The notes under the pieces are model-generated. The model saw only the letters and a program-made list of their open reading frames with translations. It made no database searches and was not told where the DNA came from. The position numbers and the translations under genes are program-made. DNA of 64,000 bases, taken from the NCBI GenBank assembly GCA_049604415.1, contig JBMYTN010000013.1:1-64000 (forward strand), given 5' to 3'. Numbering within the stretch: the first letter of the stretch is position 1; every line of letters starts with the position of its first letter. This DNA is from JBMYTN01 sp049604415 (GTDB lineage Bacteria > Pseudomonadota > Alphaproteobacteria > Rhodospirillales > Rhodospirillaceae). Below are positions 36,216-45,695 of this stretch, one piece after another.

Positions 36216-36230
36216 TGGCATAATATGCCA
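36216..36230 (-). promoter_or_regulatory. Palindromic operator of the toxin-antitoxin pair
   Basis: TGGCATAATATGCCA is a perfect palindrome with 6-bp arms, located 24 bases upstream of the antitoxin start. It is a likely binding site for the ribbon-helix-helix antitoxin. A TATGCC/ATAATA-like -10 overlaps it. Confidence 0.65.
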
Positions 36231-36312
36231 CGGAGGCATCCAATCAGGAACCGCATTGGGAATTGAGTGACTGCTTAGAAGCAATCGTCCGACCTAGATC
36301 ATATAAAATGCC

Positions 36313-36987
36313 CTACTGGACCTGATAGGCGGCCATCCAGTTTTGCAGACCGGCGGTCAGCTCCCGGTCCAACTCCTGGCCCATGCGCTCCGAAAGCGCA
36401 TACCAAGCCTGCTCTCGATCATTGATCGAAGCATTTTCCGCCAAAGTGATATGACGCCACACCTTCGACGAGGTGTGGGCGAGCAGGATCCCAGAGGCAT
36501 CCATGATCTCGATGGCCACATCCAATGCCCCGTCATAGCGCTCGGCCTGCTCGGTCTTGAAGGCCCCAATCAGACCCTTTTCCACCGTCAGATCCTTCTC
36601 GGTCACCGCCGCATCATAGATCGTCACCCGCATCACCAGATCGCCGCTGCCATCGGCCTTCAAACGGTCCAAAGCCCAGCGCTGCGCCACCGCCGAGGGC
36701 GGAAACGGCATTTCATGTTCCACATTAGGAGCGGTGAAAGTCGGGGTGTGCAGATTGCGCACATCAACCCGGGAGACGGCAAATTGCATCGGTTCCAAAT
36801 GCCGGAAACTGATATCCGCAAACACCGGCTGCGGCGGGGTATTGGTGCAGGCCACCAGCCCCACACTGCCAAGGGCCAGCGCAATCGCCAACGCACTCCG
36901 GCGCACCGCACGGGCGGCCCCGTTGAGACCGGCGTCGGTCTGTTGCTGATCTAAACCCGGAGCATCTGTCGGCAAGCGGAAACCCAT
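36313..36987 (-). CDS. Predicted lipoprotein of unknown function
   Basis: The 224-residue protein has a long basic N-terminal part, a hydrophobic stretch ending in the lipobox GLVAC (Cys about 47) and a mature domain without a recognised family. The mature part alternates strands and helices and contains MPFPPSAVAQRWALDRL. ATG 36987 has GAGGA upstream; the frame is open to 37041. It lies downstream of hslO on the same strand. It is probably anchored in the outer membrane facing the periplasm. Confidence 0.75.
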   Translation of the reverse strand: MGFRLPTDAPGLDQQQTDAGLNGAARAVRRSALAIALALGSVGLVACTNTPPQPVFADISFRHLEPMQFAVSRVDVRNLHTPTFTAPNVEHEMPFPPSAVAQRWALDRLKADGSGDLVMRVTIYDAAVTEKDLTVEKGLIGAFKTEQAERYDGALDVAIEIMDASGILLAHTSSKVWRHITLAENASINDREQAWYALSERMGQELDRELTAGLQNWMAAYQVQ

Positions 36988-37037
36988 CCCAATCCTCTTC
37001 GGCCATAAGTCCTGAAACGCGCATGCGACCCGACGGG

Positions 37038-38042
37038 TCAATGCCGGGTTTCGGAGCCTTTTGCCGCACTGCCGAAAAGCGCGTCCACCTCAAACATGTA
37101 GACCGCTTTGCAAAACTCGCAAGTCACTTCGACTTGACCATTGTCGGCGATCTCCAACAACTCGGATTTCGGGAAAGATTTCAGGGTGTTTTCAACTTTT
37201 TCCGACGAGCACCGGCAGCGGAAAAACAGCGGGCGATAGCCATCAATGGCCAGTTCTTCGCCATGGAACGGACGTCGCAGCAGGGATTGCGCGTCCAATC
37301 CGGCGTCCAAAAGTTCCGAATCGGTCAGGCTCTGGCCTAAGATCTTGGCCCGGTTCCAGGCCTCCGACCAATCCTCGCCCATTTGCCCCCCGCCTTGCTG
37401 CCCGGATTGCGGTTGCGTGGCCTCGAAGCCCGGCATGCGCTGAACCATCAGGCAGACCGCGCCCAAAGAGCCCGCCAAACCGGGGCGGACGGCACTGCGC
37501 ACCAGGGTGGAGACCTGTTCCGATTGCTGAAAATAGGCCTCCACGCAGGCCGAAACGGTCCCGCCTTCCAGGGCCGTGATGCCTTGATAGCGGTCCGTAT
37601 GGGCGCCCTGATCGACGGTGAAGGCAATGGTGCCCTCGCCAACCAAGGTCGCCAGCGCGCCGGGAAACGGTCCGGCCTCCATGCTGCCCCCGGCCTCCAG
37701 GGCCGCCGCGTTCAAGGCCGCCAGGGCATCATCCAAGCGAATGTCATCGGGGTCAAACCGAGCCAGACCGCGCATGGCCCCGGTGCTGTCCATATCCACC
37801 ACCAGGGTATGGACCGGACCGTTGCCTTGGATCTGCAGGGTAAAAATGCCCTCATATTTAAGACCAGAGGCCATGGCCGCCCCGACCGCCAGGGTTTCGG
37901 CCAGCAGATGGGCCACCGCAGGCGGATAGGCATGGGGGCCGATCATATCCGCCGCCACACCCCCGGCCCGAACCAGGCGACCGCGGAAGGCCCCGCCCAT
38001 CAACTGGAAGGACAGGACCATATCCTCGGCAGCAGCGATCAC
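37038..38042 (-). CDS. hslO: Redox-regulated chaperone Hsp33
   Basis: Hsp33 holds unfolding proteins during oxidative stress after its zinc-binding cysteines are oxidised. The 334-residue protein has the N-terminal substrate domain and the C-terminal zinc centre CRC and CEFC, separated by about 30 residues. I chose GTG 38042, which overlaps the argF stop as GTGA; GTG 38051 is an alternative. Coupling to argF is unusual for function but common as an operon position in alphaproteobacteria. Confidence 0.93.
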   Translation of the reverse strand: MIAAAEDMVLSFQLMGGAFRGRLVRAGGVAADMIGPHAYPPAVAHLLAETLAVGAAMASGLKYEGIFTLQIQGNGPVHTLVVDMDSTGAMRGLARFDPDDIRLDDALAALNAAALEAGGSMEAGPFPGALATLVGEGTIAFTVDQGAHTDRYQGITALEGGTVSACVEAYFQQSEQVSTLVRSAVRPGLAGSLGAVCLMVQRMPGFEATQPQSGQQGGGQMGEDWSEAWNRAKILGQSLTDSELLDAGLDAQSLLRRPFHGEELAIDGYRPLFFRCRCSSEKVENTLKSFPKSELLEIADNGQVEVTCEFCKAVYMFEVDALFGSAAKGSETRH

Positions 38043-39013
38043 GACAGGCACCAGGCCAAGACGCCCTTTTGTGCATGCAGGCGGTTTTCCGCCTCGTCCC
38101 AGACCACCGAGCGCGGACCGTCAATCACCGCATCGGTGACCTCTTCGCCGCGATGGGCCGGCAGGCAATGCATGAACACTGCCTTTGGATCGGCCTTGGC
38201 CATCAAAGCCTCATTGACCTGGAACGGGGCCAGCAAGCTGCGGCGGCGCTCCGCCTCGCCGGTGCCCTCATCGCTCATGGAAATCCAGGTGTCGGTGACC
38301 ACACAATCGGCCCCAGCGACAGCGGCCTCAGCATCGGCCAGGACCTCGACCACACCGCCTTGGCCACGGGCCCAGGCGACGACCTCCGGATCCGGCTCCA
38401 GGCCCGGCGGGCAGGCCAGGCGCATGGTGAAGCCAAATTGCGCCGCCGCCTTGATCCAGGAGCAGGCCACATTGTTGCCGTCGCCGGACCAGGCCACCAC
38501 CTTGCCCGCGATTGGGCCGCGCACCTCTTCATAGGTCATCACATCGGCCAGGATCTGGCAGGGATGGGAAACATCGGTCAGCCCATTGATCACCGGGACC
38601 GAGGCATAGGTCGCCAGTTCGGTCAGCTTGGCCGCCCGGTCGGTCCGCAGCATGATCGCATCCACATAGCGCGACAGCACCCGGGCCGTATCGGCCACGG
38701 TCTCGCCCCGCCCAAGCTGGGTTTCGGTGTGGCTGAGCACGATCACATCACCGCCCAGCTGGCGCATGCCGACTTCGAAGGACACCCGGGTCCGGGTCGA
38801 GGGCTTTTCGAACACCAAGGCCAAGGTTTTGCCGACCAAGGGCTTTGCAGGCAGACCGAGGCGCTCGGTGTCGCCGGACTTATAGGCCTTGCCAATATCC
38901 AGGATCCGCCGCAGCACATCGGGTTCAAAGGCCGCCAGATCGAGGAAATGCCGGGGCTGATCGCCCCCAGCAGATCCCATGCCGAGACCGGCTTTTGACA
39001 TTTGCAGGTTCAT
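38039..39013 (-). CDS. argF: Ornithine carbamoyltransferase ArgF
   Basis: ArgF makes citrulline from ornithine and carbamoyl phosphate. The 324-residue protein has the carbamoyl phosphate motif STRTRVSFE, the HPCQ motif and the ornithine-side HCLPAHRGEEV. ATG 39013 lies one base after the argD stop and begins MNLQMSK; an earlier start would add an Arg run encoded inside argD. Order argD-argF-hslO is typical of alphaproteobacteria. Confidence 0.96.
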   Translation of the reverse strand: MNLQMSKAGLGMGSAGGDQPRHFLDLAAFEPDVLRRILDIGKAYKSGDTERLGLPAKPLVGKTLALVFEKPSTRTRVSFEVGMRQLGGDVIVLSHTETQLGRGETVADTARVLSRYVDAIMLRTDRAAKLTELATYASVPVINGLTDVSHPCQILADVMTYEEVRGPIAGKVVAWSGDGNNVACSWIKAAAQFGFTMRLACPPGLEPDPEVVAWARGQGGVVEVLADAEAAVAGADCVVTDTWISMSDEGTGEAERRRSLLAPFQVNEALMAKADPKAVFMHCLPAHRGEEVTDAVIDGPRSVVWDEAENRLHAQKGVLAWCLS

Positions 39014-39014
39014 C

Positions 39015-40211
39015 TTACGCCGCCTCCGCCGCGAGGCCATCAAACGCCGCGCCCATCATGGTCAAGGCAATGGCGATCTCGTCCTCGGTGGTGATCAAAG
39101 GCGGCAGCAACCGCACCACATTATTGGCCGCCGGGACGCACAGCAGTCCCTGGGCCTGGAACGCACCGACCACAGCACCGTTGGTCAGAGGATCCGCAAT
39201 CTTGATCCCTATCATCATCCCTTCCCCCCGAACTTCAGCGATTTGAGTCGGGTGGGCATCGGCCAAATGTTGCAAAGCCTGCAACAGCACCGCCCCCCGG
39301 CTCGACACGCCGGTCAGGAATTCTTCTTCTAACACCACATCCAACACCGCATTGGCGGCCGCCATGGCCAGCGGATTGCCGCCAAAGGTCGAGCCATGGC
39401 TGCCCGGACCGAAGGCCCGTGCGACCTCGGCAGTGGCCAGACAGGCCCCGACTGGGAAGCCCCCGCCCAGGCCCTTGGCCAGCGCCATCACATCGGGCGC
39501 TGCCCCCCCGGCCATTTGATAGCCAAACAAGGATCCGGTCCGACCGATCCCGGTCTGAACCTCGTCATAGATCAGCACCAAACCGAACTCATCGGCCATG
39601 GCCCGCAAGCCAGCCAAATAACCCTCCGGCGGCAGATTGATGCCGCCCTCGCCCTGGATCGGCTCGACCAGGATGGCAGCACTTTCTGCCGTCACCGCAG
39701 CCCGGGCTTCATTCAGATTGCCAAAGGGCACCCGATCAAAGCCATCGAGCAGCGGGGCGAAGCCCACCGTGTTCTTGGCTTGGCCGCCTGCAGAAATGGT
39801 CGCGATCGTGCGGCCATGGAAAGCATCCTGGGTCGCGATAACCCGGTTGCGCTCCGGCGTGCCAAGCACTTCGGCATGGTAGCGCCGGGCCATTTTGATG
39901 CAGGCCTCCACCGCTTCCGCCCCGGAATTGCAGAAAAAGGCCTGGTCGGCAAAGCTGTTGGCCACCAAGCGTTCCGCCAGCCGGGTTTGCCCCGGGATCC
40001 GGTAGAGATTGGAGGTGTGCCACAGCCGACCGGCCTGGTCTTGCAGGGCTTGCACCAAGTGCGGATGGGCATGGCCTAAGGCATTGACCGCCACCCCAGC
40101 GCCGAAGTCCAGAAATCGTCGCCCATCGACAGCGGTCAGCCAGACCCCTTCGCCAGACTCGAATTCCAGATCGTACCGCGCATAGTTTGGCATCACCGCC
40201 GAAGTCGTCAT
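39015..40211 (-). CDS. argD: Acetylornithine aminotransferase ArgD
   Basis: ArgD is a class III PLP aminotransferase that converts N-acetylglutamate semialdehyde to N-acetylornithine (and may serve in lysine synthesis). The 398-residue protein has the PLP-binding Asp in LVLIYDEVQTGIGRTG and the Schiff-base Lys in ALAKGLGGGFPVGA. ATG 40211 gives MTTSAVMPNYARYD, matching the family start; the frame is open to 40259. It heads an argD-argF-hslO operon. Confidence 0.95.
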   Translation of the reverse strand: MTTSAVMPNYARYDLEFESGEGVWLTAVDGRRFLDFGAGVAVNALGHAHPHLVQALQDQAGRLWHTSNLYRIPGQTRLAERLVANSFADQAFFCNSGAEAVEACIKMARRYHAEVLGTPERNRVIATQDAFHGRTIATISAGGQAKNTVGFAPLLDGFDRVPFGNLNEARAAVTAESAAILVEPIQGEGGINLPPEGYLAGLRAMADEFGLVLIYDEVQTGIGRTGSLFGYQMAGGAAPDVMALAKGLGGGFPVGACLATAEVARAFGPGSHGSTFGGNPLAMAAANAVLDVVLEEEFLTGVSSRGAVLLQALQHLADAHPTQIAEVRGEGMMIGIKIADPLTNGAVVGAFQAQGLLCVPAANNVVRLLPPLITTEDEIAIALTMMGAAFDGLAAEAA

Positions 40212-40504
40212 TGTCCCGTACCGCTCAGAAAAACAATAGGCGACCAGAGCCATTTGCATTCAACCCCTTCCACCGCAATAAACCCTTGCAGTTGAACAGG
40301 TTGGACTGAAAAAAGCTCGTTGCCGCCCGCCACTGACGGGCTGGTACCCGCCAAAAGAAAGCGGCTGTTATCGCTCGGCAGGCCCCGGCCTGTCAATCTC
40401 GGGATTGTTTTTGCGGTGGAATGATGTGTTTTGGCCCATCCAATGGCGTTCAGACCGGATCACCGAGTCGAATCATCGGTTTTGGCGCTGAAAACTGCCC
40501 AGAG

Positions 40505-41506
40505 CTATAGGAACGGATCGTCGTTACGTTCCAGGACCGCGACATATTGCGCGATGCCGTCCTCCAGGCTGGTGAAGGCCTTGTCATAGCCCGCCTTGCG
40601 CAGCCGCCCCATCTCGGCCTGGGTGAAATATTGATATTTGTCCCGAATCGCTTCCGGAGTGTCGCGCCAACTGATCTGGGCGTTCAGGCCCAAAGCGCGA
40701 TACACCCCTGTGGCTAGATCCAGGAAGGAGCGCGCCTGGCCCGTGCCGACATTATACAAATCCGACGGGAAGGCCGCAGCGGGTTGGGCCAGGAACCACA
40801 GCAAGATGTCGACCACATCCCCGACCCAGACAAAGTCCCGCAACTGGCCACCATCGGCATAATCGGGATGGTGGGAGCGGAACAGCGGAAAGCTCTCGCC
40901 CGCTTTGGCGATCGGGTGAACTTGAGACACCACGGAGCTTTGCGGTCCCTTATGGAACTCGTTGGGGCCATAGACATTGAAGAATTTGAACCCGGCCCAG
41001 CGTTTCGGGGTCGGGCGCGCCTTGGAGAGATCATCGGCGATACGCCGATCGGTCATATGCTTTGACCAGCCATAGGCATTCAGCGGTCGGAACCGGGCCA
41101 GATGGGCGGGATCCCAGCCATCGGCAAAGCCTTCGGCCCCGTCGCCATAGGTCGCCGCGCTGGAGGCATAGAGGAAGGTCACATCATTGACGGCAGCCCA
41201 ATGCCACAGATCCAGGGTCAGGCGGATGTTGTTTTCCAGGATCCGGTCCACATCCCGCTCGGTGGTGGCGGAAATCGCGCCAAGATGCAGGATCGCCTGC
41301 ACATCCCCGGGGCGCTTATTGGACTCCAGATAGGCCATTAGATCTTCCGGGCGGATGATATCCCGCAAGCCCCGCTTGGCGAGATTGCGCCATTTGGTGC
41401 CATCGCGCAGCCGGTCCACGGCGACCACATCGTCATAGCCAGCCCGCTCCAAGCCCTCAAGGACATTGGATCCAATAAACCCCGCCGCGCCGGTTACGAT
41501 GATCAT
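40505..41506 (-). CDS. hldD: ADP-L-glycero-D-manno-heptose-6-epimerase
   Basis: HldD (RfaD) makes ADP-L-glycero-beta-D-manno-heptose, a building block of the LPS inner core. The 333-residue SDR-type epimerase has the NADP loop TGAAGFIGSN, the Ser in YASSAATYG and the catalytic YGWSK. GGGGAGG lies six bases before ATG 41506; a GTG six bases earlier is weaker. With the WaaE-like glycosyltransferase it implies heptose-containing LPS. A region of about 290 bases without genes separates it from argD. Confidence 0.94.
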   Translation of the reverse strand: MIIVTGAAGFIGSNVLEGLERAGYDDVVAVDRLRDGTKWRNLAKRGLRDIIRPEDLMAYLESNKRPGDVQAILHLGAISATTERDVDRILENNIRLTLDLWHWAAVNDVTFLYASSAATYGDGAEGFADGWDPAHLARFRPLNAYGWSKHMTDRRIADDLSKARPTPKRWAGFKFFNVYGPNEFHKGPQSSVVSQVHPIAKAGESFPLFRSHHPDYADGGQLRDFVWVGDVVDILLWFLAQPAAAFPSDLYNVGTGQARSFLDLATGVYRALGLNAQISWRDTPEAIRDKYQYFTQAEMGRLRKAGYDKAFTSLEDGIAQYVAVLERNDDPFL

Positions 41507-41787
41507 CCGCACCTCCCCTTGGGATCCCGTCCATTTGGGAAGCCCGTTATTTTCGGCCTAAGCCTGCGCCGGGTTATAACGACCCACGACCAGCCCGACA
41601 ACGTGATCAGAGCGCAACGCTGTTGCACAAAACGAACCGAGCTGGACAAAATCCCTCGGAAATGGGCCTCGTTTCGGCCCCGAAGCGCCGTCCAGTGCCT
41701 TGAACCCCCCAGACCGGCAGGCCATACTCGCCCCCGCACGGGTCCATAGTCAGGGCCTGGAGTGCTGCGGGCATGGGAGATGGCTTG

Positions 41788-42222
41788 ATGGATATGCGCA
41801 ATAGGTTTTTCGACGACCTGTCCAAGGTGGCAGGCGGCGCTCTGGGCGCTTTGGGAGGCCTTCGCGAAGAAATCGAAGTCATTGTCCGCAACCGCACCGA
41901 ACGGATGGTCGCCACCATGGATCTGGTGCCCCGGGAAGAGTTCGAGGTCGTCCGCGAGATGGCCGCCGAAGCCCGCGCCCGCCAGGAAGAGCTGGAACTG
42001 CGCGTCGCTGAGCTGGAAAATGCCCTGGAAAAGCAGAGCAAAGGCACCAAAGCCGCTGCTGCCGCTGGCACCGCCACCCGCGCCCGCCGCGCGCCGAGCA
42101 CCGCCCGACGCAGCCCGGCAGCGGCGAAAAAAGCTGCGGCAGAGGGTGCGGAGTCGGCCGCTGAGCCCAGCACTGCCGACGCTCCGGCAAAAGACTCCGG
42201 GGATCCCTCAACCGAGGACTAA
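41788..42222 (+). CDS. UbiK/YqiC (BMFP) accessory factor family protein
   Basis: The first 80 residues match the UbiK/YqiC membrane fusogenic protein family, an amphipathic helix plus coiled coil (MDMRNRFFDDLSKVAGGALG then EEFEVVREMAAEARAR). UbiK assists the soluble ubiquinone biosynthesis complex under aerobic conditions. The last 65 residues are a Lys/Ala/Pro-rich tail similar to histone- or phasin-type tails and are not part of the family core. ATG 41788 follows GGAG; an ATG at 41773 is less likely. Confidence 0.85.
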   Translation: MDMRNRFFDDLSKVAGGALGALGGLREEIEVIVRNRTERMVATMDLVPREEFEVVREMAAEARARQEELELRVAELENALEKQSKGTKAAAAAGTATRARRAPSTARRSPAAAKKAAAEGAESAAEPSTADAPAKDSGDPSTED

Positions 42223-42601
42223 TACAACGGTGCAATCCAGAACGCCAAAGAACCCCTTGGGCCTCTCCGGGCCGCAAAGGGGCTTAGATCCTTTGACTTT
42301 TGGCCCTATCCTCCTCTAAACAGCACAAGGTTACTGTGAGATTCCACAGGCCGTGACGCAGCCCCTGTGCCAGGGATCAGGGCGCTAAAACGCCCGGGTC
42401 ACGGGAGCGGGGCTGGAATGGCTCCAATCGACAAGATGTTGTAACGGACTTTTGCTTGAATACTAAAGAAAGCGGGGTCAAACTAAGAATAGTGGTGACC
42501 GACTGTTGGAGACCCAGATTTCGTGGTCCACACAAGGACAAGACGCTCTGGCGCAGCAGACCCGGCACTCCCCACCCCCGCATTTATCGGAGGATTAGGG
42601 C
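42223..42601 (+). other. 379-base intergenic region between the UbiK-like and YbjN-like genes
   Basis: No gene is supported. CCCCTT/AAGGGG near 42256-42284 with an inner GGCC pairing forms a terminator-like hairpin after the UbiK-like gene. GGGCG/CGCCC near 42380-42395 forms a small hairpin. The last 160 bases become AT-richer and probably hold the promoter of the YbjN-like gene. Confidence 0.5.
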
Positions 42602-43102
42602 ATGACCACAGTGGTGGCTACCGCCGAAACGGCGACTCCCAACCCCATCGATGTGATTGAAACCGTCGTCGCCCTGAAGGAATGGACCTTCGAGCGCCGT
42701 TCGGAACAAGAAATGGCTGTCGAAGTGCCGGGCCACTGGTGCGATTACGGCCTGTTTTTCGCTTGGTCAGAAGAGCTCGATGCCCTGCATTTTTCCTGCG
42801 CCTTCGATATGCGGGTGCCGGAGTCTCGCCGGACGCCGATTTTTGAGTTGCTCTCGATTTTGAATGAGCGGCTCTGGGTTGGCCATTTCTCGCTCTGGAG
42901 CGAAACCGGCATCCCGATGTTCCGCCACACGGTCCTGCTCAATGCCCGGGAAACCAACCAGGGTGCCATCGAGGATCTGGTGGAAGTGGCCGTCGGGGAG
43001 TGTGAGCGCTTCTACCCCGCCTTCCAGTTCACCATTTGGGGCGGCAAGAGCGCGACCGAGGCGGTCGAATCCGCTCTGCTGGAAACCATGGGCGAGGCCT
43101 AG
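42602..43102 (+). CDS. YbjN domain-containing protein
   Basis: The 166-residue protein fits the YbjN family, which has a type III secretion chaperone-like alpha/beta fold (WTFERRSEQEMAVEVPGHW, LSILNERLWVGHFSLW). Molecular function is unknown; YbjN affects motility and stress responses in enterobacteria. GGAGGATTAGGGC precedes ATG 42602. proC starts eight bases after its stop, so the two are cotranscribed, a pairing common in alphaproteobacteria. Confidence 0.88.
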   Translation: MTTVVATAETATPNPIDVIETVVALKEWTFERRSEQEMAVEVPGHWCDYGLFFAWSEELDALHFSCAFDMRVPESRRTPIFELLSILNERLWVGHFSLWSETGIPMFRHTVLLNARETNQGAIEDLVEVAVGECERFYPAFQFTIWGGKSATEAVESALLETMGEA

Positions 43103-43110
43103 GCCCGCCC

Positions 43111-43992
43111 ATGTCTGTTTCCCCTTCTGACATGGCCCAGCCGCCGCGCAGCCTGTCCGGCGCGGGCCCCGACGGGCGACCGCCTCAAGTGCTGTTGATC
43201 GGTGCGGGCAAAATGGGCGGGGCTATGGCCCGGGGCTGGCTGGCGCGGGGCTTGCCGCCGGAAAACCTCGCCGTCGTCGATCCAAGCCTGCCTGCCCTGC
43301 AAAACGGCGTGACCAGCTTCCCCAGCGCGGATGCCTTGTTCCTGCGCTTGGGCAGCAGCGTTCCCGATGTGGTCGTCGTGGCGATCAAGCCGCAATTGTT
43401 TGCCAGCCTATTGCCCGCCTATGCGCCCCTGGCCAAGGCCGGAGCCCTGTTCTTTTCCGTCGCCGCCGGACAGACCCTTTCGGGCATGCAAGATCTGCTG
43501 GGCGGATCGGCCCGTCTGGTGCGCGCCATGCCCAACACACCGGCTTCCGTTGGCTGGGGCATGACGGTGATGGTCGCCGGGGATGGGGTTCAGTTGCAGG
43601 ACCGAACCCTGTGCTCCGCTTTGGCCAACGCCATTGGCGATACGGCCTGGGTCGAAGACGAAGCCTTGATGGATGCGGTCACCGCCATTTCCGGCAGCGG
43701 CCCGGCCTATGTGTTCCAATTGACCGAAAGCCTGACCCAAGGCGCAGAGGCCCTTGGCCTGCCCAAGGACCTCGCGGCCCTGCTGGCCCGACGCACGGTG
43801 ATTGGCGCTGGCGTGCTGATGGATCGGGACCCAAGTCCGGCCAGCACCCTGCGGGAAAATGTCACCAGCCCGGGCGGGACCACCGCTGCGGCCCTCGAGG
43901 TCCTGCGCGCGGAGCCCGTTGGCATGACCGATCTGGTGACCAAAGCGGTCACAGCGGCCCGAGACCGCTCCCAAGCCCTTGCAAAACCGTGA
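43111..43992 (+). CDS. proC: Pyrroline-5-carboxylate reductase
   Basis: ProC carries out the last step of proline synthesis, using NAD(P)H. The 293-residue protein has the dinucleotide loop LLIGAGKMGGAMARGW, the MPNTPASVGWGM motif and the C-terminal signature ISGSGPAYVFQLTESL followed by REnVTSPGGTTAAAL. About 30 residues precede the usual start. ATG 43111 is the first after the YbjN stop. Confidence 0.95.
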   Translation: MSVSPSDMAQPPRSLSGAGPDGRPPQVLLIGAGKMGGAMARGWLARGLPPENLAVVDPSLPALQNGVTSFPSADALFLRLGSSVPDVVVVAIKPQLFASLLPAYAPLAKAGALFFSVAAGQTLSGMQDLLGGSARLVRAMPNTPASVGWGMTVMVAGDGVQLQDRTLCSALANAIGDTAWVEDEALMDAVTAISGSGPAYVFQLTESLTQGAEALGLPKDLAALLARRTVIGAGVLMDRDPSPASTLRENVTSPGGTTAAALEVLRAEPVGMTDLVTKAVTAARDRSQALAKP

Positions 43993-44103
43993 CGGGTCAC
44001 GACATCTGCTGTTTCTCCGGTTTGTTTCTTTGGCCGCTCACGCATAAACAGGACAGGGTTAGCGGCCCAAGCCCCGCCCCATTCTCTTAGGGACCCCGCC
44101 AGC

Positions 44104-44922
44104 ATGAGCCAGCAAGACAGCCAAGGACCCCAGCCCTCTGACTCCGGATCCGAGGGACCGGCCCGGGACCCCTTGGAATTGGCTCCGGACCCGACCCCGG
44201 TGACCCCGGACGATATTCTGGAGTGCTTGCTCAGCTTGGCCAGCAATGGCGGCTGGAGTTCGGCAACCCCGGCCAATGCGGCGGAGACCCTGGGTGTGCC
44301 ACTGGCCGCCGTGCGCAGCCTCTACCCGGCCCCATTGGACATTCTATTGGCCTGGAATACCAAGATCGATGCCCTGATGCATGGTGGGGAGGCCCTGGAG
44401 GCCCATGGCAGCGTCGATATCAGCGGCATTGAGGAAACCATCCCTGACCAGCTTTTCGATCAGCTGATGCGCCGCTTTGATGCCTTGGCCCCCCACAAAG
44501 CTGCCGTTGCGGCGCTGCCAACCCTGATCGCCCGGGACCCCTCCCTGGCGGTTGCGGGCGCATTCGCCCTCAGCCGCTCCATGGCCATGGCTCTGGAAGC
44601 AGCCGGGGTTTCCTCCGACGGTCCCATCGGCATTGTCCGCATCAAGGCCCTAAGCGCGGTGTGGCTGGTCAGCCTGCGGACCTGGTTGGAGGATGACAGT
44701 GCCGATATGAGCAAGACCATGGCCGGGCTGGACAAGATGCTTAAGCGCTTAGACGGTCTGGCCAATGGCATCGGTCCCAAGGGCTTCAGCCCACGCGGGC
44801 TGGCCAAGGGGTTTGGCAATCCCTTTGAGGCGTTGCGCCGCTTTGCGCCCGGCTCGAAGAAGACCGCTGAGGCCGCCGATGACGGATATGGCACCAGCGA
44901 ATCGGATCCAGACCTTGTGTAG
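44104..44922 (+). CDS. TetR/COQ9-like helix-turn-helix protein
   Basis: This 272-residue protein has a disordered Pro/Ser-rich start, then a TetR-like helix-turn-helix (ILECLLSLASNGGWSSATPANAAETLGVP, about 39-68). The last helix, LYPAPLDILLAWNTKID, resembles the TetR and COQ9 families. The C-terminal helical domain could bind a hydrophobic ligand. The tail (from about 225) is Gly/Phe-rich. COQ9-type lipid binding or transcription control are both possible. It sits between proC and a phasin. Confidence 0.65.
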   Translation: MSQQDSQGPQPSDSGSEGPARDPLELAPDPTPVTPDDILECLLSLASNGGWSSATPANAAETLGVPLAAVRSLYPAPLDILLAWNTKIDALMHGGEALEAHGSVDISGIEETIPDQLFDQLMRRFDALAPHKAAVAALPTLIARDPSLAVAGAFALSRSMAMALEAAGVSSDGPIGIVRIKALSAVWLVSLRTWLEDDSADMSKTMAGLDKMLKRLDGLANGIGPKGFSPRGLAKGFGNPFEALRRFAPGSKKTAEAADDGYGTSESDPDLV

Positions 44923-44989
44923 AATTCATCGGTGACCGGGGATCTTCTATCCACCAAATCGATGATATTGCACTGCAAAAAACTTGCTG

Positions 44990-45018
44990 TTGACAGGATT
45001 TAGGTCCTACTCTTAGGG
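44990..45018 (+). promoter_or_regulatory. Possible phasin promoter
   Basis: A perfect TTGACA at 44990-44995 is followed after 17 bases by TTAGGG, a weak -10. It lies about 60-90 bases before the phasin start, a plausible position. Confidence 0.4.
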
Positions 45019-45077
45019 TCCGCGCCGAAGGTTCGCAGACGCGGCCAGAGCAATTTTGACCCCAGGGGAGACTACCA

Positions 45078-45521
45078 ATGGCGAAGCAGCCGGAAACCGT
45101 TTTTGATTTCGACATCTCCAAATATCTGACCGACATGAAGGTCCCCGGCGTTGACTGGGACTCCGTGGTCGCCAGCCAGCAAAAGAACATCGAAGCCCTG
45201 ACCGCCGCCAACAAGCTGGCGTTCGAAGGCATGCAGGCCGTGATGAAGCGTCAAGCTGAAATCATCCGTCAGTCCATGGAAGAAGCCGCTTCCGCTGCCC
45301 AGGGCGTGGCCTCCGCCGAAGATCCGCAAACCAAAGTCGCTCTTCAAACCGAAGTGACCAAGGAAACCTTCGAAAAGGCCATCTCCAACATGCGCGAGCT
45401 GTCCGAAATGATGGCGAAGTCCAACACCGAAGTGTTCGAAATGCTGAACTCCCGCATCAGCGCCGTTCTCGACGAAGTCAAGGACGTGGTCGCCAAGACC
45501 AACGCTGTCGCCAAGAAGTAA
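45078..45521 (+). CDS. Phasin family protein
   Basis: The 147-residue protein is helical and amphipathic and fits the phasin family (SVVASQQKNIEALTAANKLAFEGMQ, MRELSEMMAKSNTEVFEMLN), which coats polyhydroxyalkanoate granules. Start is clear: GGGGAGA precedes ATG 45078. Codon use is biased toward common codons, suggesting high expression. A strong terminator follows. No PHA synthase lies in this window. Confidence 0.92.
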   Translation: MAKQPETVFDFDISKYLTDMKVPGVDWDSVVASQQKNIEALTAANKLAFEGMQAVMKRQAEIIRQSMEEAASAAQGVASAEDPQTKVALQTEVTKETFEKAISNMRELSEMMAKSNTEVFEMLNSRISAVLDEVKDVVAKTNAVAKK

Positions 45522-45563
45522 GGCTTCTTCGGCGCCACGCTGGCGTTTCCCACTTTTAAAATT

Positions 45564-45596
45564 GCCGCCGGTCTTCGGGATCGGCGGCTTTTTTTT
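45564..45596 (+). terminator. Rho-independent terminator after the phasin gene
   Basis: GCCGCCGGTC (45564-45573) pairs with GATCGGCGGC (45579-45588) around TTCGG, with one G-U pair. Eight T residues follow. This is a strong intrinsic terminator. Confidence 0.93.
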
Positions 45597-45695
45597 GACC
45601 GCAGCGCAACAGCCCTGCGCCAAGCCATGGCGAGCGGCCCGCAGGCCTGTTACACCATCGGTCTGTTTGTCACTCCGACCGTTTGGACCTGCGCC

